From Imbricaverruca yamaguchii (lineage: Eukaryota; Arthropoda; Thecostraca; Neoverrucidae), in NCBI GenBank assembly GCA_034440575.1, contig JAOTOL010001433.1:816001-880000 (forward strand): a stretch of DNA of 64,000 bases, written 5' to 3'. Each line of letters opens with the position of its first letter. The stretch's first letter is position 1. Under the pieces are notes generated by a model, which saw only the letters and a list, made by a program, of their open reading frames with translations, was not told the DNA's origin and did no database searches. Both the position numbers and the translations under genes were made by a program. Below, piece after piece: positions 12,500 through 25,072 of the stretch.

Positions 12500-14469
12500 T
12501 ATAGTATTTATTATGTTAGCCCAACAACAAATGCATGAGTAAAAAAATGAGTGAAGATGGGTCAAATTGTGTTTATCTTAGTTTATCCATCGCAGCCTCA
12601 TAGGGTCAATGGTTACCTTTCGTGAACAGAGGAGCAAATTTGCTGTCCCTCCCCCCCCCTAGGACAGTTATGGATCTTGTGTTGACATGTCGGGTGCATC
12701 ACATCACCACATAAATGATTTCATTAAATGCAATTGTTGGCTCAAAACACTGAATATCCTTCGGGGTCCTTCAAGCTCATCTTGAACCCTGAAGTATCTT
12801 TCGGAAAAAAAAATATTTTGAAGTCTGAACGATTTCTTTCACGAAATAAAAACCCATGCTCGGGTTGGTGAAGTAGAAACGCAAAATTAATCCCGGATCG
12901 CGGAAAACTCTTCGGCAAACCAAATTCCTTCAAGCAGTCTGACCAGACTATCCTTTGGTGCAACCGGCCTTCACTCCATTTACCCTGGAGGCGCATCAGC
13001 TTACGTCGAGTGCATGCCGAGCACACCAGGCTACTCGACTGCTAAGAAGGAATTCTACTGCTTTGGCACTAGAATGTCCTCTGGAGTGAAAGTACACATT
13101 ACTTGCTGAAAGGAACACGCAATTATGTGCGCACGACTTCAAGGAATTACCAGATATGCTGACGTTACGCTTGGAACAAGAAGTTATGCAGACTGCCGCC
13201 CGACCCGACTTGCAGGTAAAAAAGTGTTGTAGACCACTTGCTGGGAAGGTAAAAAAAATCAACAAGATTTGTCGTGAAGAAACCAATGTTCGACCTCAAA
13301 CCCTACGGGTTATCTCGGCAAGACGGGGAGATCCCAGTGTCGGCTTATATCTTCCAGGATACAGAGCTACAGCGACGTTGCAATGTGTATTGAAAGCGAC
13401 TACACGCGGAGAGCAAAACAAAACGAAAGTCGGCTACTTGGCGCCCTCGCACGTCGGTGCACTTAGCGTCCGCGGAGCAGCATGTTCTGCCCGTGAAGCT
13501 TTCACACTCTTCCGGCATTACACAACGGCGACGTTGCTGGCGGAACGGGCAGTCTCGAGCCTCACGCGAATGGAGAATTACTGGGGAGGAGAGACGCATT
13601 TGCCGACGACGCGCTGCTCTTGGCGTGGCATTTGTTTAGTTTCTCCTCGTCCCCATCAGAGCGGCTCAGCGGCACTGGACTGCCCCCCCCCCCCACCCAT
13701 CGAGTGTAAATAAGATACTCTGGTGCAAACGGCGGCAAGTGAGCCGAACTTTGGCAGATATGCCTCGCACAAAATGTTGCCGTACCCTGAGCGTTGTCTG
13801 TCTGTCCACATTGCCGGATTCACTTCGAAAAAATGCGTTGTCAGGATCCGCTCATACGATCGACCCGCATTTCGCATCGCTTCGCCACCAAAGAGCAAAC
13901 AAAAGCAACAACAACAAAAAACACCATGGTTGCGTTCCTACGCGCACGTACCTTGTCGGCTCCCCATTAATTACGATCGTGCCCGTTCCTTTCCACGACC
14001 AGCCCCGATGTCGGAGCGCATCCATCCGCCTCTCGACGAGCGTCCATTACACCGGCCGAGCCGCCACCACACGTCCATTAAGCGCATTACGCGCGGCGGC
14101 GCTCCTGGACCAACACTCGGCCGCCGCTCCTGCCCACCTTGTTTACATAATCCGTGGCTATGCACGCGCGCCGGTAAACAATGCTCGCCGCGGCGCCCGA
14201 GTCGCCGGCCGCGGCGTCGTCACGGCGGGGGGCTGGATTGGCCGCGTGTGAAGCAGGGGCGCTGACCCTGCCGGCAGTCTGAGGGTGCAGACCCCCTCAC
14301 GTGATCTGCCGGCATTCGGGGGAGACTGGGCGAAGGTCGGGTGTCTCGTGCAGAGTGCCCGGTCACGGTGTGTCGTGTGTGCCGTTCACATGCTGCCGAC
14401 AGATACTCGTCCCGCTCGTCTGTCTGTCTATCTCTGTCCGTCTGTCTGTCTGTTCCTGTCTGTCTGCCC
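12497..14469. other. Unique sequence
   Basis: No gene recognised; the open frame at 13156-13713 (plus) lacks a known signature. GC-rich from about 13980 to 14240, with C tracts near 12650 and 13683. Confidence 0.45.
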
Positions 14470-14872
14470 TTATTGCACCCTGACTGTTCCCTGACTGTTC
14501 CCTGACTGTTCCCTGACTGTTCCCTGACTGTTCCCTGACTGTTCCCTGACTGCTCCACCCGGACTGCTCCACCCGGACTGCTTCACCCGGACTGTTCCAC
14601 CCGGACTGTTCCACCCGGACTGTTCCACCCGGACTGTTCCACCCGGACTGTTCCACCCGGACTGTTCCACCCGGACTGTTCCACCCGGACTGCTCCACTC
14701 GGACTGCTCCACTCGGACTGCTCCACCCGGACTGCTCCACCCGGACTGCTCCACCCGGACTGTTCCACCCGGACTGTTCCACCCGGACTGTTCCACCCGG
14801 ACTGTTCCACCCGGACTGTTCCCACCCGGACTGTTCCCACCCGGACTGTTCCCACCCGGACTGTTCCCCCGA
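14470..14872. repeat. Minisatellite with shifting period 12, 14 and 15 bp
   Basis: It starts as 12-bp CTGACTGTTCCC units, becomes 14-bp ACTGTTCCACCCGG units (with an ACTGCTCC sub-block), and ends with 15-bp units gaining one C. The order suggests successive local expansions. Confidence 0.95.
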
Positions 14873-14927
14873 CTGTTGCCTGTTTGTTTGACTTCGATGT
14901 TCCCATCCTCCCGCGGACTTATCCGCC

Positions 14928-15121
14928 CGTGACGTCAGACGCCGATGACAGCTGTTGCCCGGCGAGCGTGACGTCAGACGCCGATGACGGCTGTTGCCCG
15001 GCGAGCGTGACGTCAGACGCCGATGACAGCTGTTGCCCGGCGAGCGTGACGTCAGACGCCGATGACAGCTGTTGCCCGGCGAGCGTGACGTCAGACGCCG
15101 ATGACGGCTGTTGCCCGGCGA
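14928..15121. repeat. Five-copy 39-bp repeat with CRE motif
   Basis: Each unit begins GTGACGTCAGACGCCGATGA and continues CAGCTGTTGCCCGGCGAGC. Every copy contains TGACGTCA, the perfect 8-bp CREB/ATF palindrome. The 39-bp period keeps a frame open, but no gene is evident. Confidence 0.95.
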
Positions 15122-15789
15122 ACTTTCATCGGCAATTTCCGAGCCGGAGACGCCGTTTACGTTTTTGTTGCACGAGCCCATCGCACGAACAGCACACATT
15201 CCCACGCGGGGCTTCCCACCTCGCAGCAGCGGCGGCTTGCCGCAATGCCGTATCGGCCAATTCCGACCCTGTCGTGAATCTACGACCGTGGCGGTAATGC
15301 AATAAAAAAGCAATGTCCGCGTTCGAGAACGGCCGCTCGTCGATGCTCTTCAGATGATAGACAGTCCAATCAGCCTACGCACATTGTGTCGTTTTGGAGG
15401 TGCGCGGACGATGCGATCGCGGTCAATACCCGCCGCCGGGCAAACAACTGGAGCACGCGGTGTCGCCTAGTACCGAGGCGGCGCTACCGCAACATCGTGG
15501 CTCCTCGGGAGTCCACCTTCCGTGCCGGGGTAGGGTTATACCGCGGACGAAAGCATTGCAATACGTTATACAGAGCCACGGCGCCCGTTTGCTTGGCTAC
15601 TTTGGAGGAGTAAGTACGGGTGCGAGTAATGACCCTCGTGTTGCTGTTCCTTTATCGAGCTTGTAACTGCGCTCTTCAGCATATTTGGCCCGGGCTAGAC
15701 GGCCCAATGGACATATGACGGCTGTTGGCCGATGTGCTTCATTGGCCGCTTACAATGTGGAGAAGCTGTCATAACAGAATAGCACATAC
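15122..15789. other. Unique sequence
   Basis: Nothing recognised; contains an AATAAA at about 15300 with no assignable transcript. Confidence 0.45.
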
Positions 15790-15800
15790 GCCATGGTTCA

Positions 15801-15885
15801 TGGGGACGAGCAGCCTTTGGGTAAGTCGCAACGCTACATGACTCAACGGTCGATGTGTCGTAAAACCAATAACCAACCAACCAAT
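15801..15885 (+). mobile_element. Val-like SINE with internal deletion
   Basis: It begins GGGGACGAGCAGCC and jumps after GGGTAAGTCGC to CAACGCTACATGACTCAACG and the CCAATAACCAACCAACC tail, so the anticodon arm, box B and central domain are missing. It is bounded by an 11-bp duplication GCCATGGTTCA (15790-15800 and 15886-15896). The deletion probably predates or accompanied insertion. Confidence 0.88.
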
Positions 15886-15896
15886 GCCATGGTTCA

Positions 15897-18695
15897 CAAA
15901 CGTAGGTGTCTGAAAAGGGGCCGTATGGACCAGAGTGTCTTAAATCGATTCTTGTCATAGAACGCCTTAGGATTCATGTTTAATTTCTCAGAAAAATTTC
16001 ACAGCACATAACTAGGTGAATAGTTACCTTCACGCATGCCATAATTTATCCTATAGCGCCCGTGTGTAATCTTTTCACAACCGTGAGTGGTCTTCTGATT
16101 GGCATCAATTAAGGATGCGAATTGTTACCATGAAGCCATGCTTAAGGTTTTTCTGCTGTTCCGAATTTCATCCTCATGTAAAAAAAGTTCGTGGATGTAA
16201 ATAGGTCGTCAGACTTTATAAAACTTTACGAAAGACTTGCAAAAAAATACCTTACAAGCGGCAGGTATCTTGAAAGATGTCCCTTGGGTGTCGGGTCGAA
16301 TCATAACTGAGGGAAGCATATTTTGGTTCGACTTCAGAACTGTAGATGTAATTATTAGCATTTAGGTAATAGATGTGGAAGGGCGAAATTAAACGTCTGT
16401 GCAAAATGGCTCTTGATGAGGTTATCCGGACCTTGTGGGAGATGTCTTTCTCGAAAAGTGAATAGTGAGGCTAGTGAAATAGTGAAACATTCATGAAGAA
16501 ACTGTGCTTTGTTGCGTCATCTACGGTATGCTTGGATATTTGCGGGAGGGGCATGTAGAAGATCTCTACTCTATCCCAGGTGCTGAATGTGTAAAGCAAC
16601 GGGAAATTTGTACAATACGCACTGAATCACAATATTTCATCATGTCATTGTCGTCATCATGTCATTGTCGAGTATTGTCGTACAAGATATGGCGCTGTGG
16701 TAGTGCCCAAATTATTCTTGTATATATTTTTACGTCCTCAATACCCTCTCCAGAAAGCTACTGAACACCCGTAATTGCGTCCCACTCGTCGAACACCGAG
16801 CCACACAATCCTGGAAACGGCTCTGCCCAGACATTGCCATACAGTCGGCGTTAAGGCGGTCATAGAGGCCCTTCCGGGCTAAGACTATACAGGGAAGATG
16901 CTATCTAACCACAATAAGAGGCTGAAGCATCCTAAGCAATGCTTACTTCGAGTTGCAAATCAATTATCTACTCAATTGTATTCACATCACCAGGTTCATC
17001 TCATCAACATCGCATGTCCGAAGGGAGACACTAAATCCGGTCAAAGAAACTTGCTGCTGGGATAATTCCACATTTATGGGCGTGATATAATTGACACCTA
17101 CTGTCGTCAATCTACATTATCCTCTCTAATTCCCATCTCCCTACCGTACAGCTTAGAATTCATGAATATGATACTTCGACCTCAAGAACTGATCGACCAT
17201 GTTTTTACTGTATTCAATGAGGAACTGCGCACATCATTAAGCAGCCTATTCGATTAATCAACCGCCCTTTGACCGAAGACTTGTTGGCATTTTACTGTTA
17301 TATCCCTTGACCTGGCTAACGTGAAATGATGATCCCTATGTGATGCTCCAAGTACAAAGCACAATCATTCGCATTGGTGTCGTCCAAACCTTTGACTATC
17401 TTTATCATCTCAATCATATCGCCTCTCAATCTCCCATATTCGAGTAAGTCCATACGTAATGCCATAGAAACTTTTGACTATGTTTGACGAATTGTGACTA
17501 CTTCATCTGTGGTGCAAGGTCTTTGTCACTGGAGTTAATATCTCGTCCCAGATGAACGATATTTGGTTTCATCGCTCTGTCGTTCTTAATTTGGGAACTC
17601 TATGAGGTCACGTTCCTGTGCATGTTAGCCGTGTGTTCTTGCACTAACTTCGAGTGACCTTGACTTTGAAGTTGAGCTTCAATAGTAGCGATGTAATCGC
17701 GAGAGCGCTAAGCTCTCAATCTAGTTTACATTTCACCAGAAAACTCTAGCCGTTAGTGGCCAGGAGTCTAAAACCGGGAACATTTGCCTGTCGCCCGCAC
17801 ACAACCCGGACATCGACTCCTTTCACCTGACCTGACCCGACCTGGAGGGTAAACCATAAGCAGTAGACGAGTCCTCTGCACATTCCAACAGTTGAAGGAT
17901 GAGTTATGTGCCGGTGAACGCCACGCTTCTCTGGATGGTCTGGAACAGAAGCTAGCGAACGGGCAAAATCCCCCGACATAACTATGGGAATGCACTGCCG
18001 GCGGCAGTTTTGGAGTTGCAACGGTACAACCGTGGGGTATACGACCACAACCGTGGGGTATACGACCACAACGTCGCGCAGTCCCTCCCACGCAGCGTGG
18101 CAACCGCACCGAACAACAAAGCGGACCTCATGGCCGTAAATCATTCAGTGTGTACAACAGCTGCTGATCAAATATGATAGATCAAATATTCATAAAGCAC
18201 CTGATACGAGATGCTTGCCGACTGATAAGAGCCGCCCCAAGAACACGGTGGAGCCAGCCTGACGCCTGACACAAAGTAGACCACCGTGGCTGATCGACCG
18301 AGCGGCAAACGGGGATCTCGCTGATCAGGTCGTAATGCTACATGGACGATGACGAGTGCTATTTTAGAGTTGTATACGCTCATTGTCATTGGTACGCGCT
18401 TGCGGAAACTTTTTCGTGATCTGAGGTAAGTGAGTGACCTTGACTCCAAATTTCGCAATGTGTTGCTTCGTTTTCGTGCATTGCATCGTTCGTCATTGAG
18501 AAATGTGCAAGATGCCAACCCCCCGCTCCCACACACAAAGTTGTGAGAAACCCATAATTTTTTCCCTGTATAATTCTGGGCTTGACTTGGTGACCTCCGA
18601 AGGTCAAACTGTTTGATGTGGTGTCAAACAATCCTGGGAAAGTGCTTGGGTTCTTTCATGCCGCATTCAACATTCAATCAACGTGTGAACCTTGC
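15897..18695. other. AT-rich unique region
   Basis: The longest stretch without arrays or SINEs. The only structure seen is a two-copy 21-bp repeat AACCGTGGGGTATACGACCAC at about 18030-18071. No coding frame of interest. Confidence 0.55.
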
Positions 18696-18857
18696 TATTT
18701 TACGACGCATTCAACCGCTAGGTCATATAGCGTCGCCAACCTCTCACGCCGATTGGTAGCGGGTGGACTCGGTAAACACCGTCGGTTGTGAGACCCGAAC
18801 CAACGATCCTGCGATCAAGAGTCCGACGCTCTACCAACTGAGCTACTGCGACTCCCC
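18696..18857 (-). mobile_element. Lys(CTT)-like SINE, minus strand
   Basis: On the minus strand: GTCGCAGTAGCTCAGTTGGT (box A), CTCTTGA loop, GTTGGTTCGGGTCTCAC (box B), then CTACCAATCGGCGTGAGAGG and GAATGCGTCGTAAAA. A G run follows at about 18858. No clear target duplication. Confidence 0.85.
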
Positions 18858-21159
18858 AGGGGGGGGGGGGGTGCTCGGGAGGGTACCGCCACCACCAGCT
18901 CGATATCAATTTATGACATCCCTGCGTTGACACCCCATCCTATACGACAGAAGCTGCGGCCCACAAATCTGGGAATCTTCTCTGAATCGGTCTTGCCCCC
19001 GCTCTCAACGCAAACTCCCGGCGACGCCCCATAAATCGGCCCATCCAATCTATAAAAAGCATTGAATTGTCCCAGGCCATTGGGATCTTTTCTGGATCAA
19101 GCCTTATCGTCTGCTCTGAACAATTTCTTGATGTCCCTAAATCAGCACATCCACCGACCCTTAAGAGCAATCATGTGACGCCCAGGGATGAAACTTTGCA
19201 CACGTGCCGGTGGGGGAGGGGGGGGGCGCTTTACTTCCTCCCACCACGGCTGTTGCTGATGCCTGGCATTGAACCTACGGGCGGCGACTGGAAGAATGGC
19301 ATGGGAGCATTTCTTCCCCCACATAATTAAAACAAACGTTGCCTTTGAACCATTCGGCACCTCCACGCCACCGCCCGGACAGACCCGTGGTGATGCTCGT
19401 CAATCAGTTCTGAACTGGCACATGCATGGCCCTCCCCCTCCTCCCGGCGCAGATTTCCGGCGACGTCGCTGAACAGACATCCACCTCTTGGCTCCACCCT
19501 CCTCTCCGTTTCGCTTCCCTTTCAATAATGCCCAGAAATCAACGCCCCTGGTCAGTGTCACGCAAATTGTGCAAGTGGTTTGAAGCCAAGCGAAGTGGTC
19601 CTTTGGTTCACTATGTGCATATCGGTGTCCGCACTTCTGGCGGACAATAGTGCTCCAGCTACAATAGTGCTTCAGCTACAATAGTGCTTCAGCTACAATA
19701 ATGCTTCAGCCCACGAAACTGCGAGTTGCAACGACGGCTAAGGTCGTCGAGTGGTGTGAAAGCACCTAAGTTAAACACAATTTCCCAAATGAACCCACTT
19801 GAACGTAACGAGAACCGGTGTAATGCACACGGCCCCCTTATTCCGCTTGACTGACACCTGCGGGAAAAGGGTCGGGCGGCGCAACGCCGTTGAACGAAAA
19901 AGCTTCGCAGAACGTGCACGAGCCGCAGTGACGCAAGCCCGGCCTGACCTCGCAGTGCGCGCCGCCGGACATGGCCGGTCCGGCCGCCGACGCCGCGGGC
20001 TCCTCCGCCGCGCGGATTGGCGCCGGGTGCGGCGCGCGCGCCGCGCGACCCCCGCCGTCACACTTGGTGCGTCACGGCGGCGCGCGGGCGGCCGGCCGCC
20101 GCTCCCAGCCCCCCCGCCCGGCCGGCCGGCCGTCCCACGGCGCCCATTGTGCGGCCCGGCTGACCCAATTCGCTGCCGGCGTCCGTCTTGGCCCCCACTC
20201 CCGCGGTGGTGTGACACTGCGCGCCGGCCGTCTTGGCCACCACCCCCGCGGCGGTGTGTCACTGTGAGGTGTCACGCCGCCGCCGGCGACGCCGCACGGT
20301 CGGCGGGTCTGTTGCAATGCGCCGAATACACGAGCTTCGACTTTTCGCCGGGGAAGCGGGGCGCATGCTCGCGGCCGCTGCAGCAGCTTGCGGTCGCTGG
20401 CGATGCCGAGCGGTCGGCTGCGAATCGACTTGCAGGAGCTGCTGGAGGAAATGAACATGTTATTCTGTTTGATGTGTTAAATGTAGCGTTACAACAGAAC
20501 ATAACCTCCCATGCAGCATACATATCTGGTTCAAAGGCAGCCCTGCTGACACAACACACCTGTTTGTCAATGCTAGTTCTGAATGATTTAGTCGGAAGAG
20601 GTTTTCATGACTCCATCCGGTCGTGAGTGCGGGTTGTGTGTGCCACTTGTCACTCGACAGCCATTCGCCAAATGCAGCAGTCACGGGGTGCTGACGTCGC
20701 ATTACCTGTACTTCACGGCTGCTTATTATTGCTTGCATGTTGTGTGACCCGTGATTGCTTTATGAAAGAACAAGTCTTTGATACAACCGATGACCAGATG
20801 CAACTTACTGAGAACAAACAGTTGATGCGTGGTGCAATTAAATCCATTTGAAAGCTTGCTAAAATGGAGCACGAAGTATGCGAGTATTTCAAGAATGGCG
20901 TCAGAACTCGCCTGATTGATACTATGTCGGCAGTAATTTCTAGTGTTTCTGAGAAGTTGTTTGAGAGGCCGTTTGTTTGTGCTGAATAGGGAGTCGTCTG
21001 CTTGTGTTAGGGTCTGACAAACTGTTCGTTTGTCTCGCTAGCGAGTCGTTAGTTTGTGCTGTCCGAGAAGTCTGCGTCGGCTACACTCTCGTCTTGGAGA
21101 TCGTTTGCTGGTGGTGCCCTCTAGTCGTCCCGACCAGTGTCGCCCGCCACGGACATTCG
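18858..21159. other. Unique sequence with a CpG-rich core
   Basis: A 17-bp repeat TACAATAGTGCTTCAGC occurs about four times at 19646-19712. From 19900 to 20330 the DNA is very CpG-rich. No exon recognised. Confidence 0.45.
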
Positions 21160-21735
21160 GCGACATTGCGCACAGTCCGACCAACTCCGACATTGCGTAC
21201 AGTCCGACCAACTCCGACATTGCGCACAGTCCGACCAACTCCGACATTGCGCACAGTCCGACCAACTCCGACATTTCTGCGCACAGTCCGACCAACTCCG
21301 ACATTGCGCACAGTCCGACCAACTCCGACATTGCGCACAAATCGACATGGACAGCCGACCAATCCGACATTGCGCACAGTCCGACCAACTCCGACATTGC
21401 GCACAGTCCGACCAACTCCGACATTGCGCACAGTCCGACCAACTCCGACATTGCGCACAGTCCGACCAACTCCGACATTGCGGACAGTCCGACCAACTCC
21501 AACATTGCGCACAGCCCGACCAACCCCGACGCCCGTCTCACAATCGAAAGCTTGCGGGTTCGAGCCTCATCTGTCGCTACTCTTCGCCCGCGACCAGTCG
21601 GCGTGATAGACTGCCGACGCTACATGACTGAACGGTCGACGTGTCGTGAAGCCAATAACCACTGACCAACTCCGACATTGCGCACAGCCCGACCAACTCC
21701 GACATTGCGCACAGCCCGACCAACTCCGGCACAAA
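21160..21735. repeat. Minisatellite, 27-bp unit, interrupted by a SINE
   Basis: About fifteen copies of a unit containing ACATTGCGCACAGTCCGACC and AACTCCG. The array stops at about 21515 where a SINE intervenes and resumes at 21662, so the array predates the insertion or expanded around it. Confidence 0.95.
21531..21661 (+). mobile_element. Val-like SINE, 5'-truncated, inside the 27-bp array
   Basis: Begins at the anticodon arm (CGTCTCACAATCGAAAG), includes box B, the central domain CGACCAGTCGGCGTGATAGA and CGTGAAGCCAATAACCA. Diverged relative to neighbours. Confidence 0.88.
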
Positions 21736-22650
21736 CTCCGACCACTTGCCCGTCTTGCCGCCGCACACGCGCGGTCGGCGGTCGTGCGAGCCAACCGAGC
21801 AACAGCTCGCCCGTCCGTGTGGCCGGCCGGCGGCCTCGCGCCAATCGAGATCGATGACCACTTCCGTGGCTGTCGCAGTCCGTCCAGCCAGAGGCGGTAA
21901 TTTGAGTACCACAATCGACCTAATTCAATCCCGGTGATGAGCCTCATTTACACCGCGCGACAGGTACTTAGTGGTGGGGAAAACACCGTCCGGAGTCGGC
22001 GGAACTTCACGCCACGTGGAGGTGTACGTGACGGTGCATAGTTTGGTGTGTGCTCAATGACTTCGGTGCTCAGTGTAGCTAAAGTTTCATTCAACGCGCT
22101 GGTCTCTGCGGATGATGCTGAATGCGAACGACGTGAAATTGCTACGCAGGTGTCGCAACTGTGCAACGGTGTGTGCAGGTTTTGCAATAGCCAGCTGGGA
22201 GTTGCATTAATCCCGTGAAATAGCAGACCTACCTCAAGGAGCTGCAAGGACAAAGTGAAATGAGGCATATGTGTCTGCTGCTGGAAAGACGTCTGAAATT
22301 TGCGTGTGAATAGAGGAAGAAAATTATTGACGCATCCATTGAGAAAAATAATGCATAAAAGCAAACATCCAGAGATATACTTCTCAATTACAATCGAAAT
22401 ACATACCTTTACTTAAGCATTCATAACAGTGAGTTTGTCCCACTAGTTGTCTATCTGAGCGAAGTTAACTTCGTGCTCAAAGTCTAAGTTTTCCTATGAA
22501 GTTGAGTGTATTCCAATGAACTGAATCGCTTACTTTAGCTCAGTATTAATATATAGTTGCTGCACAGCACATCGCGTTGCGTTGCTGCCTCATTTTTGTT
22601 TGTATCTGTTTCGGTTTGCAATCTCTGATAGCAGCAGGCAAAATTGTGAC
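21736..22650. other. Unique sequence
   Basis: GC-rich to about 21900, then AT-rich. No gene recognised. Confidence 0.45.
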
Positions 22651-22960
22651 ACGGGACCGTCTCATCGGATCGGGACTGACACGGGACTGTGTCATTGGAT
22701 CGGGACTGACACGGGACTGTGTCATTGTATCTGGACTGACACGGGACTGTGTCATCGGATCGGGACTGACACGGGACTGTGTCATCGTATCGGGACTGAC
22801 ACGGGACTGTGTCATCGGGTCGGGACTGACACGGGACTGTGTCATCGGATCGGGACTGACACGGGACTGTGTCATTGTCGGGACTGACACGGGACTGTGT
22901 CATCGGGTCGAGACTGACACGGGACTGTGTCATCGTGTCGGGACTGACACGGGACTGTGG
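22651..22960. repeat. Minisatellite, 30-bp unit with hairpin core
   Basis: About ten copies of a unit containing GACACGGGACTGTGTC, which has five-base complementary arms, followed by ATCGGATCGGGACT. Two copies of a 26-bp sequence with CATTTAATCGGGTGGCAAGT follow to about 23010. Confidence 0.94.
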
Positions 22961-23010
22961 CATTTAATCGGGTGGCAAGTGCTGTGGCATTTAATCGGGT
23001 GGCAAGTGCT

Positions 23011-23697
23011 TCAGAATGTGGTGCTAAAATGGAATATTTTGTTAGTTTAAACGATATTGCTCCTGAAAATGAACACATTTTCGATCACTGAGTGACGATT
23101 TCCCAGGAGTTAGCAGGCCATTCGAGTCCATGGAATGCTGCGGCCACTCCATACCGTGCTATCAATGTTTGATCGCTGCCCCATCAGTATCTCAGTCGGA
23201 CAGTCGCTACTGTCCACCTCATGGAAATCCCAGCAATAACGAGAATGGAGATTTGTAGTCTACACGATGCACCGTTTTGTGTTTGTTTGTTTGTTTGTTT
23301 GTTGTGGATGTGCCGACCGGTTGGTATTGAATGGTGATCAGAGGGAAGTTCCTTATCATGCAAAGCCTTTAACTTATTTTCCATACTTTCCCGGTTGCTC
23401 TTTCCCATATCTGATTGCTGTTAATTGCAGTGATCACTTCGCGTAATGTGTTTCGTTCAAGGTGACATTACTGTCTCCAAAAGTGATCCAGCAGACTCAA
23501 GTGTGTCGTGCCAAATTGTCTAGCAATTCCAAACCAATGATTTTCTTTCAGCGCCTATTGGATTCAACGTCAACGCCAATGTCAATTCAATGACAGAACC
23601 CTGAACTTGAGACACTAAATACCGAGGTATGTGTGATGAGGTGCAAGTTATCGATGCTGGAACACCGAACACCAAATCAGAGTGGATAATGGCACAT
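23011..23697. other. AT-rich unique sequence
   Basis: Contains a (GTTT)n tract at 23277-23303. No gene recognised. Confidence 0.5.
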
Positions 23698-23705
23698 ATA
23701 AGTCG

Positions 23706-23934
23706 CAAGAGCGAATCCAAGAATTGACATGGGGACGCTTTCTTTGGAGGGGTGCCCTTTCTTCCGAAAGGCACCACTGCGAAAGTGCCTGGAAGGGCAC
23801 CTTTCTTTTCCAAGGGGCGCCTCTGGCCGAAACTAATTGCGGGAGTGCACTCGAGCCTCCTCGCGCCTTTTCCCGGCCGCAGGTGCGCCACCTTCCCATG
23901 AGGCGGGGAATTTGCCCCAGTGCTCCCGACCCTG
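23706..23934. mobile_element. Non-autonomous hAT-like element (MITE)
   Basis: The 5' end CAAGAGCGAATCCAAGAATT aligns with the end of the copy at 24183. Flanks ATAAGTCG (23698-23705) and ATGAGTCG (23935-23942) form a 7-of-8 target duplication. The interior has GGGTGCCCTTTC and GGGCACCTTTC segments with partial inverted symmetry. Confidence 0.68.
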
Positions 23935-24182
23935 ATGAGTCGTGACGCAACCGCAGGTGAAGCTACTCAATAGTCCTCGCCTGCGGTGTGCTAACGTGCC
24001 CGGAATGTACCGGCCCTAACGAGCGGCGGCACCACCCACGGACCATGGGAGGGGCCCAGTTGGAACGCGTTAAGTCAATTAACCCCTTGCATCGTAATGA
24101 GGCTAATGGTTCTGGCGGCGCGGCGTGTGAAGCTGTGACACCTCGTTCCCTCGTCTGCAGCCGTCGGCCCTCGTGCCCGCTA

Positions 24183-24445
24183 CAGGGGCGGATCCAGGAA
24201 TTGTCATGGAGTGGGGACTCGTTTGGAGGGGTGCCATTTCTTCGTAGAGACGCCACTGCGAGAGGTGCACTCGAAGCAGACTTCAGAGGCGCTTTCTTTC
24301 CAGGGGGCGCCTTTGGCCGGGAAGTCCGTCGATCATGAGCGGTGCACTGGAGCCTTTCAGCATGAGCGGTTTTTTTCTGGCCGGAGGGGCGGCGCTTCCC
24401 ATGGAGTGGAACGTGCCCTTCGGTGCCCTCCTGTATCCGCCCGTG
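24183..24445. mobile_element. Non-autonomous hAT-like element (MITE)
   Basis: Starts CAGGGGCGGATCCAGGAATT and ends CTGTATCCGCCCGTG, a near inverted copy. Flanks GCCCGCTA (24175-24182) and GCTCGCTG (24446-24453) match at 6 of 8 positions. It has the best-preserved 5' terminus of the group. Confidence 0.72.
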
Positions 24446-24542
24446 GCTCGCTGCCGCCCGCTCCCCAATCTGCCGCCACCCACCCCTGGTCTGGGGCTCC
24501 CGCTGCCATCTAGTCTGCCGCCTGCTTCACTATCTCCTCCGC

Positions 24543-24703
24543 GGGGACGGGTGGTCTAGGGGTAAGTTGCTCGTCTCACAATCGAAAGATTGAGTTCGAG
24601 TCTCACCTGTCGCTATTCTTCGCCCGCGACCAATCGGCGTGCTCGATTGGCGACGCTACATGAGTCAACGGTCGATGTATCGTAAAGCCAATAGCCAACC
24701 ACC
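24543..24703 (+). mobile_element. Val-like SINE inside the CTCCTCCGCC repeat
   Basis: Nearly full length (GGGGACGGGTGGTCTAGGGG to CCAATAGCCAACCACC). It lost a few bases before box B. Flanked by ATCTCCTCCGC at 24532-24542 and 24704-24714, which is also a piece of the repeat unit. Confidence 0.88.
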
Positions 24704-25072
24704 ATCTCCTCCGCCTGCTCCACCATCTCCTCCGCCTGCTCCACCATCTCCTCCGCCTGCTCCACTATCTCCTCCGCCTGCTCCACTATCTCCTCCGCCT
24801 TCCCAACGATCTCCTCTGCCTGATCCACCATCTCCTCCGCCTGATCCACCATCTCCTCCTCTGCCTGCCCCACATCTCCTCTGCCTGCCCCACTATCTCC
24901 TCCGCCTGCTCCACCATCTCCTCAGCCTGCTCCACCATCTCCTCCCCCTGTCCCACTTACTCCTCCCCCTGCTCCACTATCTCCTCCGCTTGCTCCACTA
25001 TCTCCTCCGCCTGCTCCACCACCTGCTCCACCATCTCCTCCGCCTGCTCCACCATCTCCGCCACCGCCTGTT
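24704..25072. repeat. Minisatellite, 21-bp unit
   Basis: About seventeen copies of CTCCTCCGCCTGCTCCACCA with one extra base, with CTATCT, GATCCACC and GCCCCAC variants. Strand-asymmetric (pyrimidine-rich on plus). Proline-rich and Glu-rich frames here are shadows. Confidence 0.93.

Noticed and set aside
14884..15297. Secreted-like Cys-rich repeat protein (VTSDADDSCCPAS units)
   Set aside because: Five 39-bp DNA repeats; no signal peptide and no recognisable gene structure around it.
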